From Betaproteobacteria bacterium (lineage in GTDB: Bacteria > Pseudomonadota > Gammaproteobacteria > Burkholderiales > Casimicrobiaceae), in assembly GCA_005883655.1 (NCBI GenBank), contig VBDA01000074.1, positions 1 to 21,955 on the forward strand: DNA of 21,955 nt, written 5' to 3'. The translations under genes and the position numbers were made by a program. Under the pieces are notes generated by a model. The model saw nothing but the letters and a program-made list of their open reading frames with translations. It did not search any database and had not been told where the DNA came from. Positions 1 through 7,229 of this stretch are shown one piece after another. Numbering within the stretch: position 1 is the first letter of the stretch; each line of letters begins with the position of its first letter.

Positions 1-208
1 TCGCCTCGTAGATGTTTTCGATGACGCCGTCGGAGGCGGCGTCAGAAGCAAACTGAGGATCGAAGCTGGTCTCGGCGATGGTGAGCACGACGCGCAATGT
101 CTTGCTGAGGTCGGCGGCGTCGCCTCCGGTCACCGTGAATACGAGTACAAGCGCGAAGGTGAACTTCGGCCAAAAGAATGTTCGCCCCCGTTGCCTCAGT
201 CGCTGCAT
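1..208 (-). CDS. ABC transporter substrate-binding protein, family 5 (peptide type), N-terminal part
   Basis: Partial gene; the C-terminal part lies outside the window. Translation of the minus strand from an ATG at 208 gives a basic N-terminus (MQRLRQRGR), a hydrophobic signal-peptide core (FTFALVLVFTVT), then mature sequence with LRVVLTIAETSFDPQFASD and a following DGVIENIYEA. The FDPQ...D...IENIYE pattern is the usual start of family 5 extracellular solute-binding proteins (oligopeptide/dipeptide receptors of the periplasm). A GAGGG Shine-Dalgarno sequence lies about 7 bases before the ATG, which supports this start. The ligand cannot be predicted from about 69 residues, and the permease and ATPase genes, if linked, would be outside the window. 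Confidence 0.8.
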   Translation of the reverse strand, partial: MQRLRQRGRTFFWPKFTFALVLVFTVTGGDAADLSKTLRVVLTIAETSFDPQFASDAASDGVIENIYEA

Positions 209-232
209 CGATGTCCCTCGCTCGCTGATCAA

Positions 233-264
233 TTCACCGTCCGTCCCCGGGCTGCCGCTATAAT
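233..264 (+). promoter_or_regulatory. Possible sigma-70 promoter ahead of the KTSC gene
   Basis: A perfect TATAAT -10 hexamer lies at 259-264 in otherwise GC-rich sequence, about 70 bases before the KTSC start. The best -35-like match is TTCACC at 233-238, but the spacer would be 20 bases, longer than ideal. The -10 is clear; the rest is inference. Confidence 0.3.
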
Positions 265-333
265 CGTAGCATCCACTTTGATTCGCATGCTCGGCGCGAT
301 TGGGGCCAATACCGCTGGCGGCAAACGAACGTA

Positions 334-579
334 ATGGACATGAAGCGGCTCACCGGCGGCAATCTGCGTGCTGCCGGCTACGATGACAAGAACCGCGTGC
401 TGGTTGTCGAGCTAAGCTCCGGCACGTTTCAATACGCCGGAGTTACTGCAGAAACGTGGCGGCGCTTCGCGGGCGCATCTTCGCCGTGGAGCTTCTTTCG
501 CGACAGCGCGTTGCCCCTCCACGCCGCGGCCGCTAACGCCGTCCGCGGCGGCTGGGCCCAGGCGCGGCATAACGCTTGA
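334..579 (+). CDS. KTSC domain-containing protein
   Basis: Small cytoplasmic protein of 81 residues made of one KTSC-like domain. The visible pattern is GYDDKNRVLVVEL (about 15-27), then a serine-glycine turn (SSGT), an aromatic strand (FQYAGV), an amphipathic helix (WRRFAGA) and SPWSFFRDS, which matches the KTSC order of GYD...L.V.F..G..Y.Y..V...........S.G.FF. KTSC domains occur alone or attached to nucleic-acid enzymes such as lysyl-tRNA synthetase-related proteins; their exact role is not known. The last 47 bases run tail to tail over the end of the S9 peptidase gene on the other strand. No strong ribosome binding site precedes the ATG. Confidence 0.7.
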   Translation: MDMKRLTGGNLRAAGYDDKNRVLVVELSSGTFQYAGVTAETWRRFAGASSPWSFFRDSALPLHAAAANAVRGGWAQARHNA

Positions 580-2536
580 TCCAACCGGAGAACTCACGAT
601 ACCAGAGGCGCGAATTCTGCGGCTTCAGTATCCAGTGGTTCTCGTCCGGGAAATAGACCAGCCGCGCCGGCACCTTCTTGGCGTGAAGCGTGTTGTAGTA
701 CTGCAGCGCCTGCGTTGCCGGCACGCGGTAATCAAGCTCGCCGTGAATGATCAGCGTCGGCGTCTTGAACCGGCGTGCGTAGTGGTGCGGCGACTGCTTC
801 ATCACCCGCGCCGGATTGTCCCAGTGAAACGCGCCCAGCTCCTTGGCGAAAAACAGGTAGCCGTCGGTGGCCATCATGCTCACCCAGTCGAAGCAGCCGG
901 CGTGACACACGTAGGTCTTGTATCTGTCCGTGTGGCCGTTCATGTAGGCAACCATGTAGCCGCCGTAGCTCCCGCCGCTCGCAACCAGGCGCTGGCGATC
1001 GATGTAGCCCTGACGAAGCATGAAATCGGTCGCGGCTTCGGTGTCGGCATATTCCTTGGCGCCATAGTTGCCGGTGATCGTCTCCAGCCAGCGCTGGCCG
1101 AAGCCGGACGAGCCATGGTAGTTGACGCAGACCACCACGTATCCCATCGCGGCGAAGGCCTGCATGTTCCAGCGAAAGTGCCAGCCGTCGGTGTGCGCCG
1201 AATGCGGTCCGCCGTGAATGTTGTTCAGCAGCGGCCATTTTTTCGCAGGATCGAAATTCGGCGGATAAGTCACCCATGCCTGCACCGGCTCGCCGCCCCA
1301 ACCCTTGATATTTAGCTCGCGCGTGACTCCGAGCGCGACACGGGACATCAATAGCCGATTTGGCGAGTCGAGCGTGCGTTCGCCCTGACCGTCGCCGCCG
1401 ATCGCGAACAGTGCCGGCGGATACGAAAGCGTCGAACGCTCGAAGACCACGCGCCTGCCGTCGCGCGATAACGCGAACCCGCCGATGGTCCCGCCGGTTG
1501 CGATCTTTTCCGGCATCGCATCGTTCAGGCCCAATCGACAAAGCTCCTGCCGGCCGCGATCTTCGACCAGGAAATAAAGCGCGGAGCCATCTTGAGACCA
1601 GCCGTGACGCGTGGTCGCGCGATCGAGCCCCGGCATCAGCCGTCGCGTCCGTCCGCTCCTGCGCTCGAGCAGCGTGAGACGTCCCTGATCGTTGAACGCG
1701 CGCTTCAGATTGTATGAATGCCACGCGAGATGCGCGCCGTCCGGCGAATAGCGCGGGTGCTCATCCGAAAACCCGCTCTGCGCCGTCAGGACGCGATGCC
1801 GTCCCGTGTCGACGCTCACCACCGCGATGTCGACCGAATTCATCATCCGCGGTTCCGACGCCAGGTCGACGGTCACTGCGAGCTCGCGTCCGTCCGGGCT
1901 CAAGTCGTAGTGCTCGGAGGTCGGGTCCCACGGCTGCAGCGCGAGCCCGGTACCCGCCAGAAGATCGCGCGCGCGGCCGGTCGCGACGTTGGCGGCGAAG
2001 ACGTGGGGTTCGCGACCGTCGGTGAGCCAATGGTCCCAGAAACGATACTCCGCGCGCTCGGTGAGATGCGCCTTGATCTTGGATTCCTTGCGCTCTTTGC
2101 TGCGCGCTGCCTGCGCCTTGTCGGTCTTGAGGTCGGGCCAGACCCAGGACACGAATGCGATGCGCCTGCTGTCGGCGAACCAGCGCAGCGCCATCGCGCC
2201 GGTGGCCAGCGTCGTCAGCCGCACCGCCTCGCCGCCGTCCGGTGCAATGAGATACACCTGCGGCTCGTTGTCGTCTTTTCGCTTGGCGGCAAAAGCGATC
2301 CACTTGCCGTCTGGCGACCACTGCGGCTCGGAATCCTTGTCGCCGGCGGTCAACCGGCGCGACTTGCTGCCGTCGATCGGGAAAAGCCACAGCTCGGTGC
2401 TGCCTTCGTTCTTTTCCATGTTGTAGATCGTCACCGGGGCGCACGCAGCGCGGCCGTCCGGCGAGATTGTCGGGGTCCCGATGCGTTTCAGCGACCAGAG
2501 GTCCTCGACAGTCAGGGCTTGTTTCTTGCGCGGCAT
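533..2536 (-). CDS. S9 family peptidase (prolyl oligopeptidase / acylaminoacyl-peptidase type)
   Basis: Serine peptidase of 667 residues, about the usual length for S9C-type enzymes, which release short or acylated N-terminal peptides. The N-terminal two thirds carry repeated beta-propeller signatures (ISPDGR, WSPDGKWIAF, LSPDGRELAV, YSPDGAHLAW, LSRDGRRVVF). The C-terminal alpha/beta hydrolase domain shows the oxyanion stretch NIHGGPH, the nucleophile motif GGSYGGYM (Ser about 523), Asp in HGELDYRVP (about 602) and His in DENHWILKP (about 634). No signal peptide is seen, so it is probably cytoplasmic. The frame stays open upstream to 2680, but the extra 48 codons encode low-complexity basic sequence, while MPRKKQALTVEDLW looks like a family N-terminus; hence the start at 2536. 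It is divergent from the aldo/keto reductase gene. Confidence 0.93.
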   Translation of the reverse strand: MPRKKQALTVEDLWSLKRIGTPTISPDGRAACAPVTIYNMEKNEGSTELWLFPIDGSKSRRLTAGDKDSEPQWSPDGKWIAFAAKRKDDNEPQVYLIAPDGGEAVRLTTLATGAMALRWFADSRRIAFVSWVWPDLKTDKAQAARSKERKESKIKAHLTERAEYRFWDHWLTDGREPHVFAANVATGRARDLLAGTGLALQPWDPTSEHYDLSPDGRELAVTVDLASEPRMMNSVDIAVVSVDTGRHRVLTAQSGFSDEHPRYSPDGAHLAWHSYNLKRAFNDQGRLTLLERRSGRTRRLMPGLDRATTRHGWSQDGSALYFLVEDRGRQELCRLGLNDAMPEKIATGGTIGGFALSRDGRRVVFERSTLSYPPALFAIGGDGQGERTLDSPNRLLMSRVALGVTRELNIKGWGGEPVQAWVTYPPNFDPAKKWPLLNNIHGGPHSAHTDGWHFRWNMQAFAAMGYVVVCVNYHGSSGFGQRWLETITGNYGAKEYADTEAATDFMLRQGYIDRQRLVASGGSYGGYMVAYMNGHTDRYKTYVCHAGCFDWVSMMATDGYLFFAKELGAFHWDNPARVMKQSPHHYARRFKTPTLIIHGELDYRVPATQALQYYNTLHAKKVPARLVYFPDENHWILKPQNSRLWYREFSGWIKRYAAPGPSRRGRR

Positions 2537-2614
2537 GCGATGGTCCGAAATAGAATGATGAGATGTGAGTCGGCGCGAGAGCCGAATGGCGAGCGTCGCA
2601 CGACCCGCGCGATT

Positions 2615-2643
2615 GTACCCGCTCATCCGTCCGGGTACCCGCT
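2615..2643. repeat. Short direct repeat around a 10-bp palindrome in a divergent promoter region
   Basis: GTACCCGCT occurs at 2615-2623 and again at 2635-2643, a period of 20 bases. The second copy is part of the perfect palindrome CGGGTACCCG (2632-2641). It lies between the divergent S9 peptidase and aldo/keto reductase genes (2537-2719), followed by a -10-like TAGAAT at 2653-2658. Two copies two helical turns apart could be operator half sites, but this is a guess. Confidence 0.25.
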
Positions 2644-2719
2644 GCGATGCGGTAGAATAAGCGCTTCTCGGCGCTTTCACGGCGCCACGCTTGCATCCTG
2701 AGCATTCAGCGAGGCCTCA

Positions 2720-3688
2720 ATGAATTACCGCCGGCTCGGCAACTCCGGGCTCAAGTTGAGCGAGCTTTCGTTCGGCTCCTGGGTAACCTATGGCGCCCAG
2801 CTCGGCGATGACTCCGCGCGTGAATGCATGGCCGCGGCGCACGACGCGGGAGTCAATTTTTTCGACAACGCCGAGGTGTACGCGAAGGGAAAGTCCGAGA
2901 TCATCATGGGCAACGTGCTCAAGAAGCTCGGCTGGCGGCGCGAGTCGTATGTCGTCTCGACCAAGTTCTTCTGGGGCTTGAACGACGGCCCGAACGAAAA
3001 GAACACGCTCAATCGAAAGTATCTGACGCAGGCCATTGATGCGTCGCTCGCGCGCCTGCAGCTCGATCACATCGATCTCGTCTTCTGTCATCGTCCGGAT
3101 CCCGAGACACCGATCGAGGAGACGGTGTGGGCGATGCACGACATGATTCGCGCGGGAAAGGCGCATTACTGGGGAACCTCGGAGTGGAGCGCCGCGGAGA
3201 TCATGGCCGCGTGGCAGATTGCGGAGCGTCACCATCTGGCCAAGCCGGTGATGGAGCAGCCGCAATACAATCTGTTTCACCGCCAGCGCGTGGAGAACGA
3301 CTACGCGCGCTTGTATGGCGACCTGGGGCTGGGGCTCACGACCTGGAGCCCTCTGGCGTCCGGGCGTCTCAGCGGGAAGTACAACGACGGCATCCCCAAG
3401 GATTCGCGCGCCACGCTCAAGGGCTACGCATGGCTAGCCGAGAGCGTTCTCGATCCGGTCAAGCTGAAGCAGGTCCGATCGCTTGCCCCGCTCGCTGCCG
3501 ATCTGGGCTGCACGATGGCACAGCTCGCGCTTGCATGGTGCCTCAAGAACCCGAACGTCAGCAGCGTCATCACCGGAGCGAGCCGGCCGTCGCAGGTCAT
3601 CGAGAACATGAAGGCACTCGACGTCGTACCGAACCTGGGCACCGACGTCATGTCGAAGATCGATGCGATCGTCGGCGTGCCTGCGTAA
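2720..3688 (+). CDS. Aldo/keto reductase, potassium-channel beta-subunit-like
   Basis: NADPH-dependent oxidoreductase of 322 residues that reduces aldehydes or ketones in the cytoplasm. The opening (MNYRRLGNSGLKLSELSFGS) and the catalytic tetrad are intact: Asp49 and Tyr54 in FFDNAEVYAKGKSE, Lys82 in VSTKFFWG, and His124 in VFCHRPDP. The cofactor region shows WSPLASGRLSGKY and VITGASRPSQV near the C-terminus. The FFDNAEVYA...SE form and the GRLSGKYNDGIP segment point to the KCNAB/YghZ-like branch, which can handle methylglyoxal or other reactive carbonyls; the physiological substrate is unknown. A GAGG Shine-Dalgarno sequence lies about 6 bases before the ATG. It probably heads a run with the metal transporter and RlmI. 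Confidence 0.93.
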   Translation: MNYRRLGNSGLKLSELSFGSWVTYGAQLGDDSARECMAAAHDAGVNFFDNAEVYAKGKSEIIMGNVLKKLGWRRESYVVSTKFFWGLNDGPNEKNTLNRKYLTQAIDASLARLQLDHIDLVFCHRPDPETPIEETVWAMHDMIRAGKAHYWGTSEWSAAEIMAAWQIAERHHLAKPVMEQPQYNLFHRQRVENDYARLYGDLGLGLTTWSPLASGRLSGKYNDGIPKDSRATLKGYAWLAESVLDPVKLKQVRSLAPLAADLGCTMAQLALAWCLKNPNVSSVITGASRPSQVIENMKALDVVPNLGTDVMSKIDAIVGVPA

Positions 3689-3695
3689 AGATTCG

Positions 3696-3753
3696 ATGAG
3701 CCATACACGGTTGCCACTAAGTTGCCTATGAGTCTCGTATGAGTCGTCCATGA
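3696..3753 (+). promoter_or_regulatory. Chain of three mini-ORFs joined by ATGA overlaps leading into the VIT/CCC1 gene
   Basis: Between the reductase stop (3686-3688) and the transporter start, four ATGAG sequences occur at 3696, 3728, 3739 and 3750. The first opens an 11-codon ORF (MSHTRLPLSCL) ending at TGA 3729-3731; the second encodes MSLV and ends at TGA 3740-3742; the third encodes MSRP and ends at TGA 3751-3753; the fourth is the transporter start. Every stop overlaps the next start as ATGA. The last three starts are 11 bases apart and share ATGAG. The transporter start has no good Shine-Dalgarno sequence, so termination-reinitiation through the chain is possible. The arrangement is directly visible; the function is inference. 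Confidence 0.45.
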
Positions 3754-4787
3754 GCAACCCGCTCGAGAGTTGGACCGAGGAGCAGCGCTCCGCGTACCTT
3801 TACCGGGCGTGCGCAGACGCGGAGGCTGGCACGCCACGCGCCGATCTGTTCACTCGCCTGGCCGGAGAAGCGGAGGCGCAGGCCGCTATCTGGCGAGCGC
3901 AACTTACCGCCAGCGGCAAGCCCGCGCCAAGACCGTTCGAGCCGGAGTTGCGCACGCGTCTGGTCGCGCGACTGGTGGGCTTGTTCGGACCGCGACCTTT
4001 GCGCGCGATTCTTGCCGCGATGAAGGTGCGCGGCATGGTGATCTACAGCGGGCGCGAACCCGGCGGCCACGTCAACGCGGCCGTCGGCAGCATCGAGCGG
4101 CGCCACCGGGGACTGAGCGGCGGCGGCAATCTGCGCGCGGCGGTATTCGGCTTCAACGATGGTCTGGTCTCCAACGCGAGCCTCATCTTCGGCGTCGCCG
4201 GCGCGAGCAGCGACGCCGCGGTAGTTCTGTTGACCGGAGTGGCCGGTCTCACCGCCGGCGCATTCGCGATGGCCACGGGCGAATTCGTCTCGGTGCGCTC
4301 GCAGCGCGAGCTGTTCGAGTATCAGATCGGACTCGAGCGCGATGAGCTGGAAGAATATCCCGATGCCGAGGCGCAGGAGTTGGCACTGATCTACCGGGCC
4401 AAGGGCTTGAGCGCGGTCGAAGCCGACCGTGTCGCCAAGCAGCTTATCTCGGATCCGGAGCACGCACTGGACACGCTTGCCCGCGAGGAGCTCGGCCTCA
4501 ATCCGGACGAATTGGGCTCACCGTGGGGCGCGGCGGTGTCGTCGCTGCTCTCCTTCGCCGTCGGCGCGGTGGTCCCGCTGCTGCCTTTCGTCTTTGGCGC
4601 AGGCGCGCGCGCATTGCCAATAAGCGCGCTGCTGACTGCGCTGGCGCTTTTCGGCGTCGGCGCCACGCTGTCTCTGTTCACCGGACGCAGCGCCTTTTTC
4701 TCCGGCGCGCGAATGATGCTTCTCGGAGGTCTCGCCGCGGCAGTCACTTTCGGCGTCGGCCGCCTGTTCGGCGTCAGCGTCACCTGA
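3750..4787 (+). CDS. VIT1/CCC1-family metal transporter with N-terminal ferritin-like region
   Basis: Inner-membrane protein of 345 residues, likely moving Fe2+ or Mn2+ out of the cytoplasm. Residues about 8-100 are helical and soluble and resemble the ferritin-like domain that precedes the VIT domain in MbfA-type exporters. The VIT/CCC1 domain starts near 125 with the diagnostic GFNDGLVSNASLIFGVAGA, continues through helix 2 (LTGVAGLTAGAFAMATGEFVS), a glutamate-rich cytosolic metal-binding stretch (about 186-250: RELFEYQ, ERDELEEYPDAEAQE) and three further helices (about 260-282, 290-310, 320-340). In the N-terminal part the place where I would expect an ExxH di-iron motif reads AEAQ (41-44), so metal binding there may be reduced. 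The gene follows the mini-ORF chain and precedes rlmI by 36 bases. Confidence 0.88.
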   Translation: MSNPLESWTEEQRSAYLYRACADAEAGTPRADLFTRLAGEAEAQAAIWRAQLTASGKPAPRPFEPELRTRLVARLVGLFGPRPLRAILAAMKVRGMVIYSGREPGGHVNAAVGSIERRHRGLSGGGNLRAAVFGFNDGLVSNASLIFGVAGASSDAAVVLLTGVAGLTAGAFAMATGEFVSVRSQRELFEYQIGLERDELEEYPDAEAQELALIYRAKGLSAVEADRVAKQLISDPEHALDTLAREELGLNPDELGSPWGAAVSSLLSFAVGAVVPLLPFVFGAGARALPISALLTALALFGVGATLSLFTGRSAFFSGARMMLLGGLAAAVTFGVGRLFGVSVT

Positions 4788-4823
4788 CGCTGGCGCGACG
4801 CAACCGTACGTGGACGGCACCTG

Positions 4824-6014
4824 ATGGCGCTCGTGCGCGTGACCTTGCAGCCCGGGCGCGAGAAGTCGCTCGCTCAGTGGCATCCATGGATTTTTTCCGG
4901 GTCGATCGCGACTGTCGACGGAGCGCCAGCTGGAGGCGACACGGTGCTTCTGCACGCGTCGGACGGAACGCCGCTGGCCAGTGCCGCGTGGAGTCCCGAA
5001 TCGAAAATTCGTGCTCGCGTGTGGAGCTTCGACCCACGCGAAAACATCGATGCCGACTTTTTCCGGGCTCGCGTCAGAACCGCGGTCCGCGCCCGCGACG
5101 GATTGCTCGACAGCGCGCACAACGCGTGCCGGCTGATCCATGGCGAGTCGGATGGCCTCCCGGGTTTCGTCGCCGATCGCTACCAGGATGTCGTGGTGGT
5201 ACAGATTTTCGCAGCGGGAGCCGAGCGATGGCGTGACGCGCTCATCGACGCACTGGCCGAGGCGACAGGTTGCGCTGCGATCTACGAACGCTCGAGCGTC
5301 GACGTGCGCACCCTCGAAGGCCTGGCGCCGCGCGAGGGACCGGTGAGAGGCACGATGCCGCCGCAAGTCAGCATCATCGAGGACGGTCTCAGCTTCATTG
5401 TCGATGTCGCGCATGGCCAGAAGACCGGCTTCTACCTCGATCAGCGCAACAACAGAAAGCGTGTGCGCGCGCTGACATCCGGTCGCGACGTACTGAATTG
5501 TTTTTGCTACACCGGCGGCTTCACCATCGCCGCGCTGGCCGGAGGCGCAAAGTCGGTGCTGTCGATCGACAGCTCGGCCGAAGCGCTTGCCCTCGCCCGC
5601 GAGAACATCGCCGCCAATGCCTTCGATCCGGCGCGTACCGAATGGCGCGACGCCGACGTCTTCGCCGAGCTGCGCAAGCTTCGCGACGCCGCGCGGGCAT
5701 TCGATATGATCGTGCTCGATCCGCCGAAGTTCGCTCCGACGGCGCAACACGCGGAGAAGGCGACCCGGGCGTACAAGGACATCAATCTGCTCGCGCTCAA
5801 ATTGCTTCGACCAGGAGGTTTGCTGGCCACGTTTTCATGCTCGGGCGGGATCTCGGCGGACCTGTTTCAGAAAATCGTCGCCGGTGCCGCACTGGACGCA
5901 AGAGCGAACGCGATGGTCGTCGAGCGTTTCGCGGCGTCGGCGGATCATCCGGTGGCCCTGAATTTTCCGCAGGGCGATTATCTGAAGGGTCTGCTTGTTC
6001 GCAAGAGCTCCTGA
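4824..6014 (+). CDS. rlmI: 23S rRNA (cytosine-5-)-methyltransferase RlmI family
   Basis: SAM-dependent methyltransferase of 396 residues, the same length as E. coli RlmI, which makes m5C1962 in 23S rRNA. An N-terminal PUA-type RNA-binding region (about 1-75, with HPWIFSGSI) is followed by a central segment with HGESDGLPGFVADRY (106-120) and the Rossmann methylase domain: DQRNNR (206-211), the SAM-binding NCFCYTGGF (225-233), LDPPKF (298-303) and the catalytic-type cysteine in FSCSGG (Cys339). All key motifs are present. Assignment to RlmI rather than a paralogous YccW/RlmK-like enzyme rests on length and motif layout. It lies 36 bases downstream of the metal transporter and probably shares its transcript. 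Confidence 0.9.
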   Translation: MALVRVTLQPGREKSLAQWHPWIFSGSIATVDGAPAGGDTVLLHASDGTPLASAAWSPESKIRARVWSFDPRENIDADFFRARVRTAVRARDGLLDSAHNACRLIHGESDGLPGFVADRYQDVVVVQIFAAGAERWRDALIDALAEATGCAAIYERSSVDVRTLEGLAPREGPVRGTMPPQVSIIEDGLSFIVDVAHGQKTGFYLDQRNNRKRVRALTSGRDVLNCFCYTGGFTIAALAGGAKSVLSIDSSAEALALARENIAANAFDPARTEWRDADVFAELRKLRDAARAFDMIVLDPPKFAPTAQHAEKATRAYKDINLLALKLLRPGGLLATFSCSGGISADLFQKIVAGAALDARANAMVVERFAASADHPVALNFPQGDYLKGLLVRKSS

Positions 6015-6025
6015 CCAACCAAGGA

Positions 6026-6050
6026 TAGCGAGTCAGAAATTCGCTCGCTA
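6026..6050 (+). terminator. Weak hairpin after rlmI
   Basis: TAGCGAG (6026-6032) pairs with CTCGCTA (6044-6050) across an 11-base loop, 12 bases after the rlmI stop. Only GTTTG follows, so a rho-independent terminator is possible but weak. Confidence 0.35.
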
Positions 6051-6105
6051 GTTTGCGGCTCATCGTTCAATGCGCGGTCGTCAAGCGCGTCGGCCGCATG
6101 AAACG

Positions 6106-6147
6106 CGCAAGCAAGTCGGCGAACACAGCAATCGCCGCTTGCTTGCG
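6106..6147 (-). terminator. Strong hairpin downstream of the first psiF-like gene
   Basis: CGCAAGCAAG (6106-6115) and CGGCGA (6117-6122) pair with TCGCCG (6132-6137) and CTTGCTTGCG (6138-6147), giving 16 base pairs with one bulged base and a 9-base loop. It starts 15 bases after the psiF-like stop on the minus strand and is followed there by CGTTTCAT. The T-run is short, but the stem and place fit a terminator, possibly shared by the convergent rlmI transcript. Confidence 0.6.
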
Positions 6148-6161
6148 TTGGTGCACCCGGC

Positions 6162-6407
6162 TTACGCCTTTTTGGTCGACAGGCAGGTCTTCATGAAGGC
6201 CTTGCGCTCGGCGCCCTTCTTGCCCGATGCCTGCTTCGCGCAGAGCCGCATCTTGTCCTGCTGCGAGACCTTGACCGGAGCGCCGTCTGTCGTCGCCGCC
6301 TGAGCTTTGGCGGTTGGAGCTTTCTTGACGACAGGCACATCCGCGCGCGCCACCGCGCTCGACATACCCAGCACGCTTGCCAACACCAGCATTGTCAGAA
6401 CTTTCAT
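6162..6407 (-). CDS. PsiF-repeat family protein, single repeat
   Basis: Small exported protein of 81 residues. It has a clear signal peptide (MKVLTMLVLASVLGMSSAVARA), a flexible Lys/Ala/Thr linker, and one C-terminal PsiF-type repeat (about 50-81: KMRLC...A....G..RK.FMKTCL) with its paired cysteines and basic residues. PsiF proteins are small periplasmic proteins named from a phosphate-starvation-inducible E. coli gene; the molecular role is unknown. The frame is open upstream to 6476, but AGGAG sits 6-7 bases before the ATG at 6407 and the signal peptide begins there, which fixes the start. A second member of the family lies upstream on the same strand. Confidence 0.83.
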   Translation of the reverse strand: MKVLTMLVLASVLGMSSAVARADVPVVKKAPTAKAQAATTDGAPVKVSQQDKMRLCAKQASGKKGAERKAFMKTCLSTKKA

Positions 6408-6718
6408 TGCCATCTCCTCGATAAGAATTGCGTTAAGTGAGCTTGTGTGCCGCCGGACCGGATTGTCCGCGACCACACCGTCATTAACGCCGGAGCGGGC
6501 TGCGCGTCGTTCAGACGTACGGATGATGCAGAAGTTGGAGCCGCGATCGAACTCGGCGCAAAGGCGGTCTGCAAACGTGAGGCTGCAAATTCAAAGGGGG
6601 ATCCAAACGGTGGGCAGATAAAACGAGGCGGCGACCGGATTGCTCCGGCGCCGCCTCGTCAGTGCGGCCGGGTGGACAGGAGGTCACCCAGCCGTATTCA
6701 GCAACGCGGTAGTGATTG
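6408..6718. other. Intergenic region between the two psiF-like genes
   Basis: This 311-base stretch holds the terminator hairpin at 6623-6659 and the leader of the downstream psiF-like gene (its AGGAG site lies at about 6413-6418, minus strand). I see no convincing promoter hexamers and no coding signal; open frames here are short and Arg-rich shadows. No phosphate-box match was evident by eye. Confidence 0.5.
6623..6659 (-). terminator. Rho-independent terminator of the second psiF-like gene
   Basis: ACGAGGCGGCG (6623-6633) pairs perfectly with CGCCGCCTCGT (6649-6659), and the inner CCGG blocks (6635-6638 and 6645-6648) can extend the stem around an ATTGCT loop with one bulge. On the minus strand it is about 60 bases after the psiF-like stop at 6719 and is followed by TTTATCT. 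The stem is very stable; the T-tract is modest. Confidence 0.7.
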
Positions 6719-7021
6719 TCATCCCTTCAAGCATTCGCTCCGTGCCTTGTCCGCGTCCGGCTTGCTCATTCCCTTCGTCTTCTCGTTGCACATCGCCATC
6801 TTGCTCTTCGGCTTTTCTGCAACCGGTTTGGTCTTTAAGCAATTGTTCACGTATTCCTGGCGCGCCGTGCTTTCGAGTTTCTTTTCGGTCGCCTGCGCCT
6901 GACAGGTCGCCATCTTGGTCTGCTGGGAGTTCGCCTTGGCGTCCGGCGCCTTGGTATCGGCCGCGAACGCCGTGCCGCAGGCAAACAAAGCAGCCAGACC
7001 GAGGGTCAGAATCTTTTTCAT
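6719..7021 (-). CDS. PsiF-repeat family protein, two repeats
   Basis: Exported protein of 100 residues. The signal peptide (MKKILTLGLAALFACGTAFA) is textbook, with cleavage expected before ADTKAP. Two PsiF-type repeats follow: one at about 33-65 (KMATCQAQA...L...ARQEYVNNCL) and one at about 73-99 (KMAMCNEKTKGM...DKARSECL). Each has the KM..C opening and closing CL. It is therefore a longer paralogue of the gene downstream (6162-6407), probably from duplication within the family. Function is unknown; periplasmic location is likely. It is divergent from the aroF-like gene, and the 219 bases between them must hold both promoters. Confidence 0.83.
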   Translation of the reverse strand: MKKILTLGLAALFACGTAFAADTKAPDAKANSQQTKMATCQAQATEKKLESTARQEYVNNCLKTKPVAEKPKSKMAMCNEKTKGMSKPDADKARSECLKG

Positions 7022-7213
7022 GGTGTCTCGTGAGGGTGGTTTTTTGAAGTTTGTCGAGGGATGGGGTTCACGGTCAGTCTACGACACGCCGATTGTCCGA
7101 AGCAACGATTTCGGCCCTCGGCCAAGCCTGGGGTGTCGCATATTTTTATCGTGCACTGCAACATCCGCTGCGGCGGTTTGGCGTTAAAATCACCCAAATT
7201 TTTGAATTTTCAC

Positions 7214-7229
7214 GGAAAAGCCCTTTTCC
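7214..7229. promoter_or_regulatory. Perfect inverted repeat just before the aroF-like start
   Basis: GGAAAAG (7214-7220) and CTTTTCC (7223-7229) form a perfect inverted repeat with a 2-base centre, 11 bases before the ATG at 7241. It sits where a Shine-Dalgarno would be expected, and none is otherwise seen. It may be an operator for a dimeric regulator. An AT-rich stretch with TAAAAT (7185-7190) lies upstream and could be a -10. Role not shown. Confidence 0.3.

Noticed and set aside
259..264. TATAAT as a certain promoter
   Set aside because: The -10 is perfect but the -35 is poor and badly spaced; kept only as a low-confidence feature.
1718..2701. 327-codon plus-strand frame opposite the S9 peptidase
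   Set aside because: No recognisable domain; antisense shadow of beta-propeller repeats.
4518..5750. 410-codon minus-strand frame over the VIT transporter and rlmI
   Set aside because: Low-complexity Arg/Ala/Gly/Glu sequence with no family features; shadow of two clear genes.
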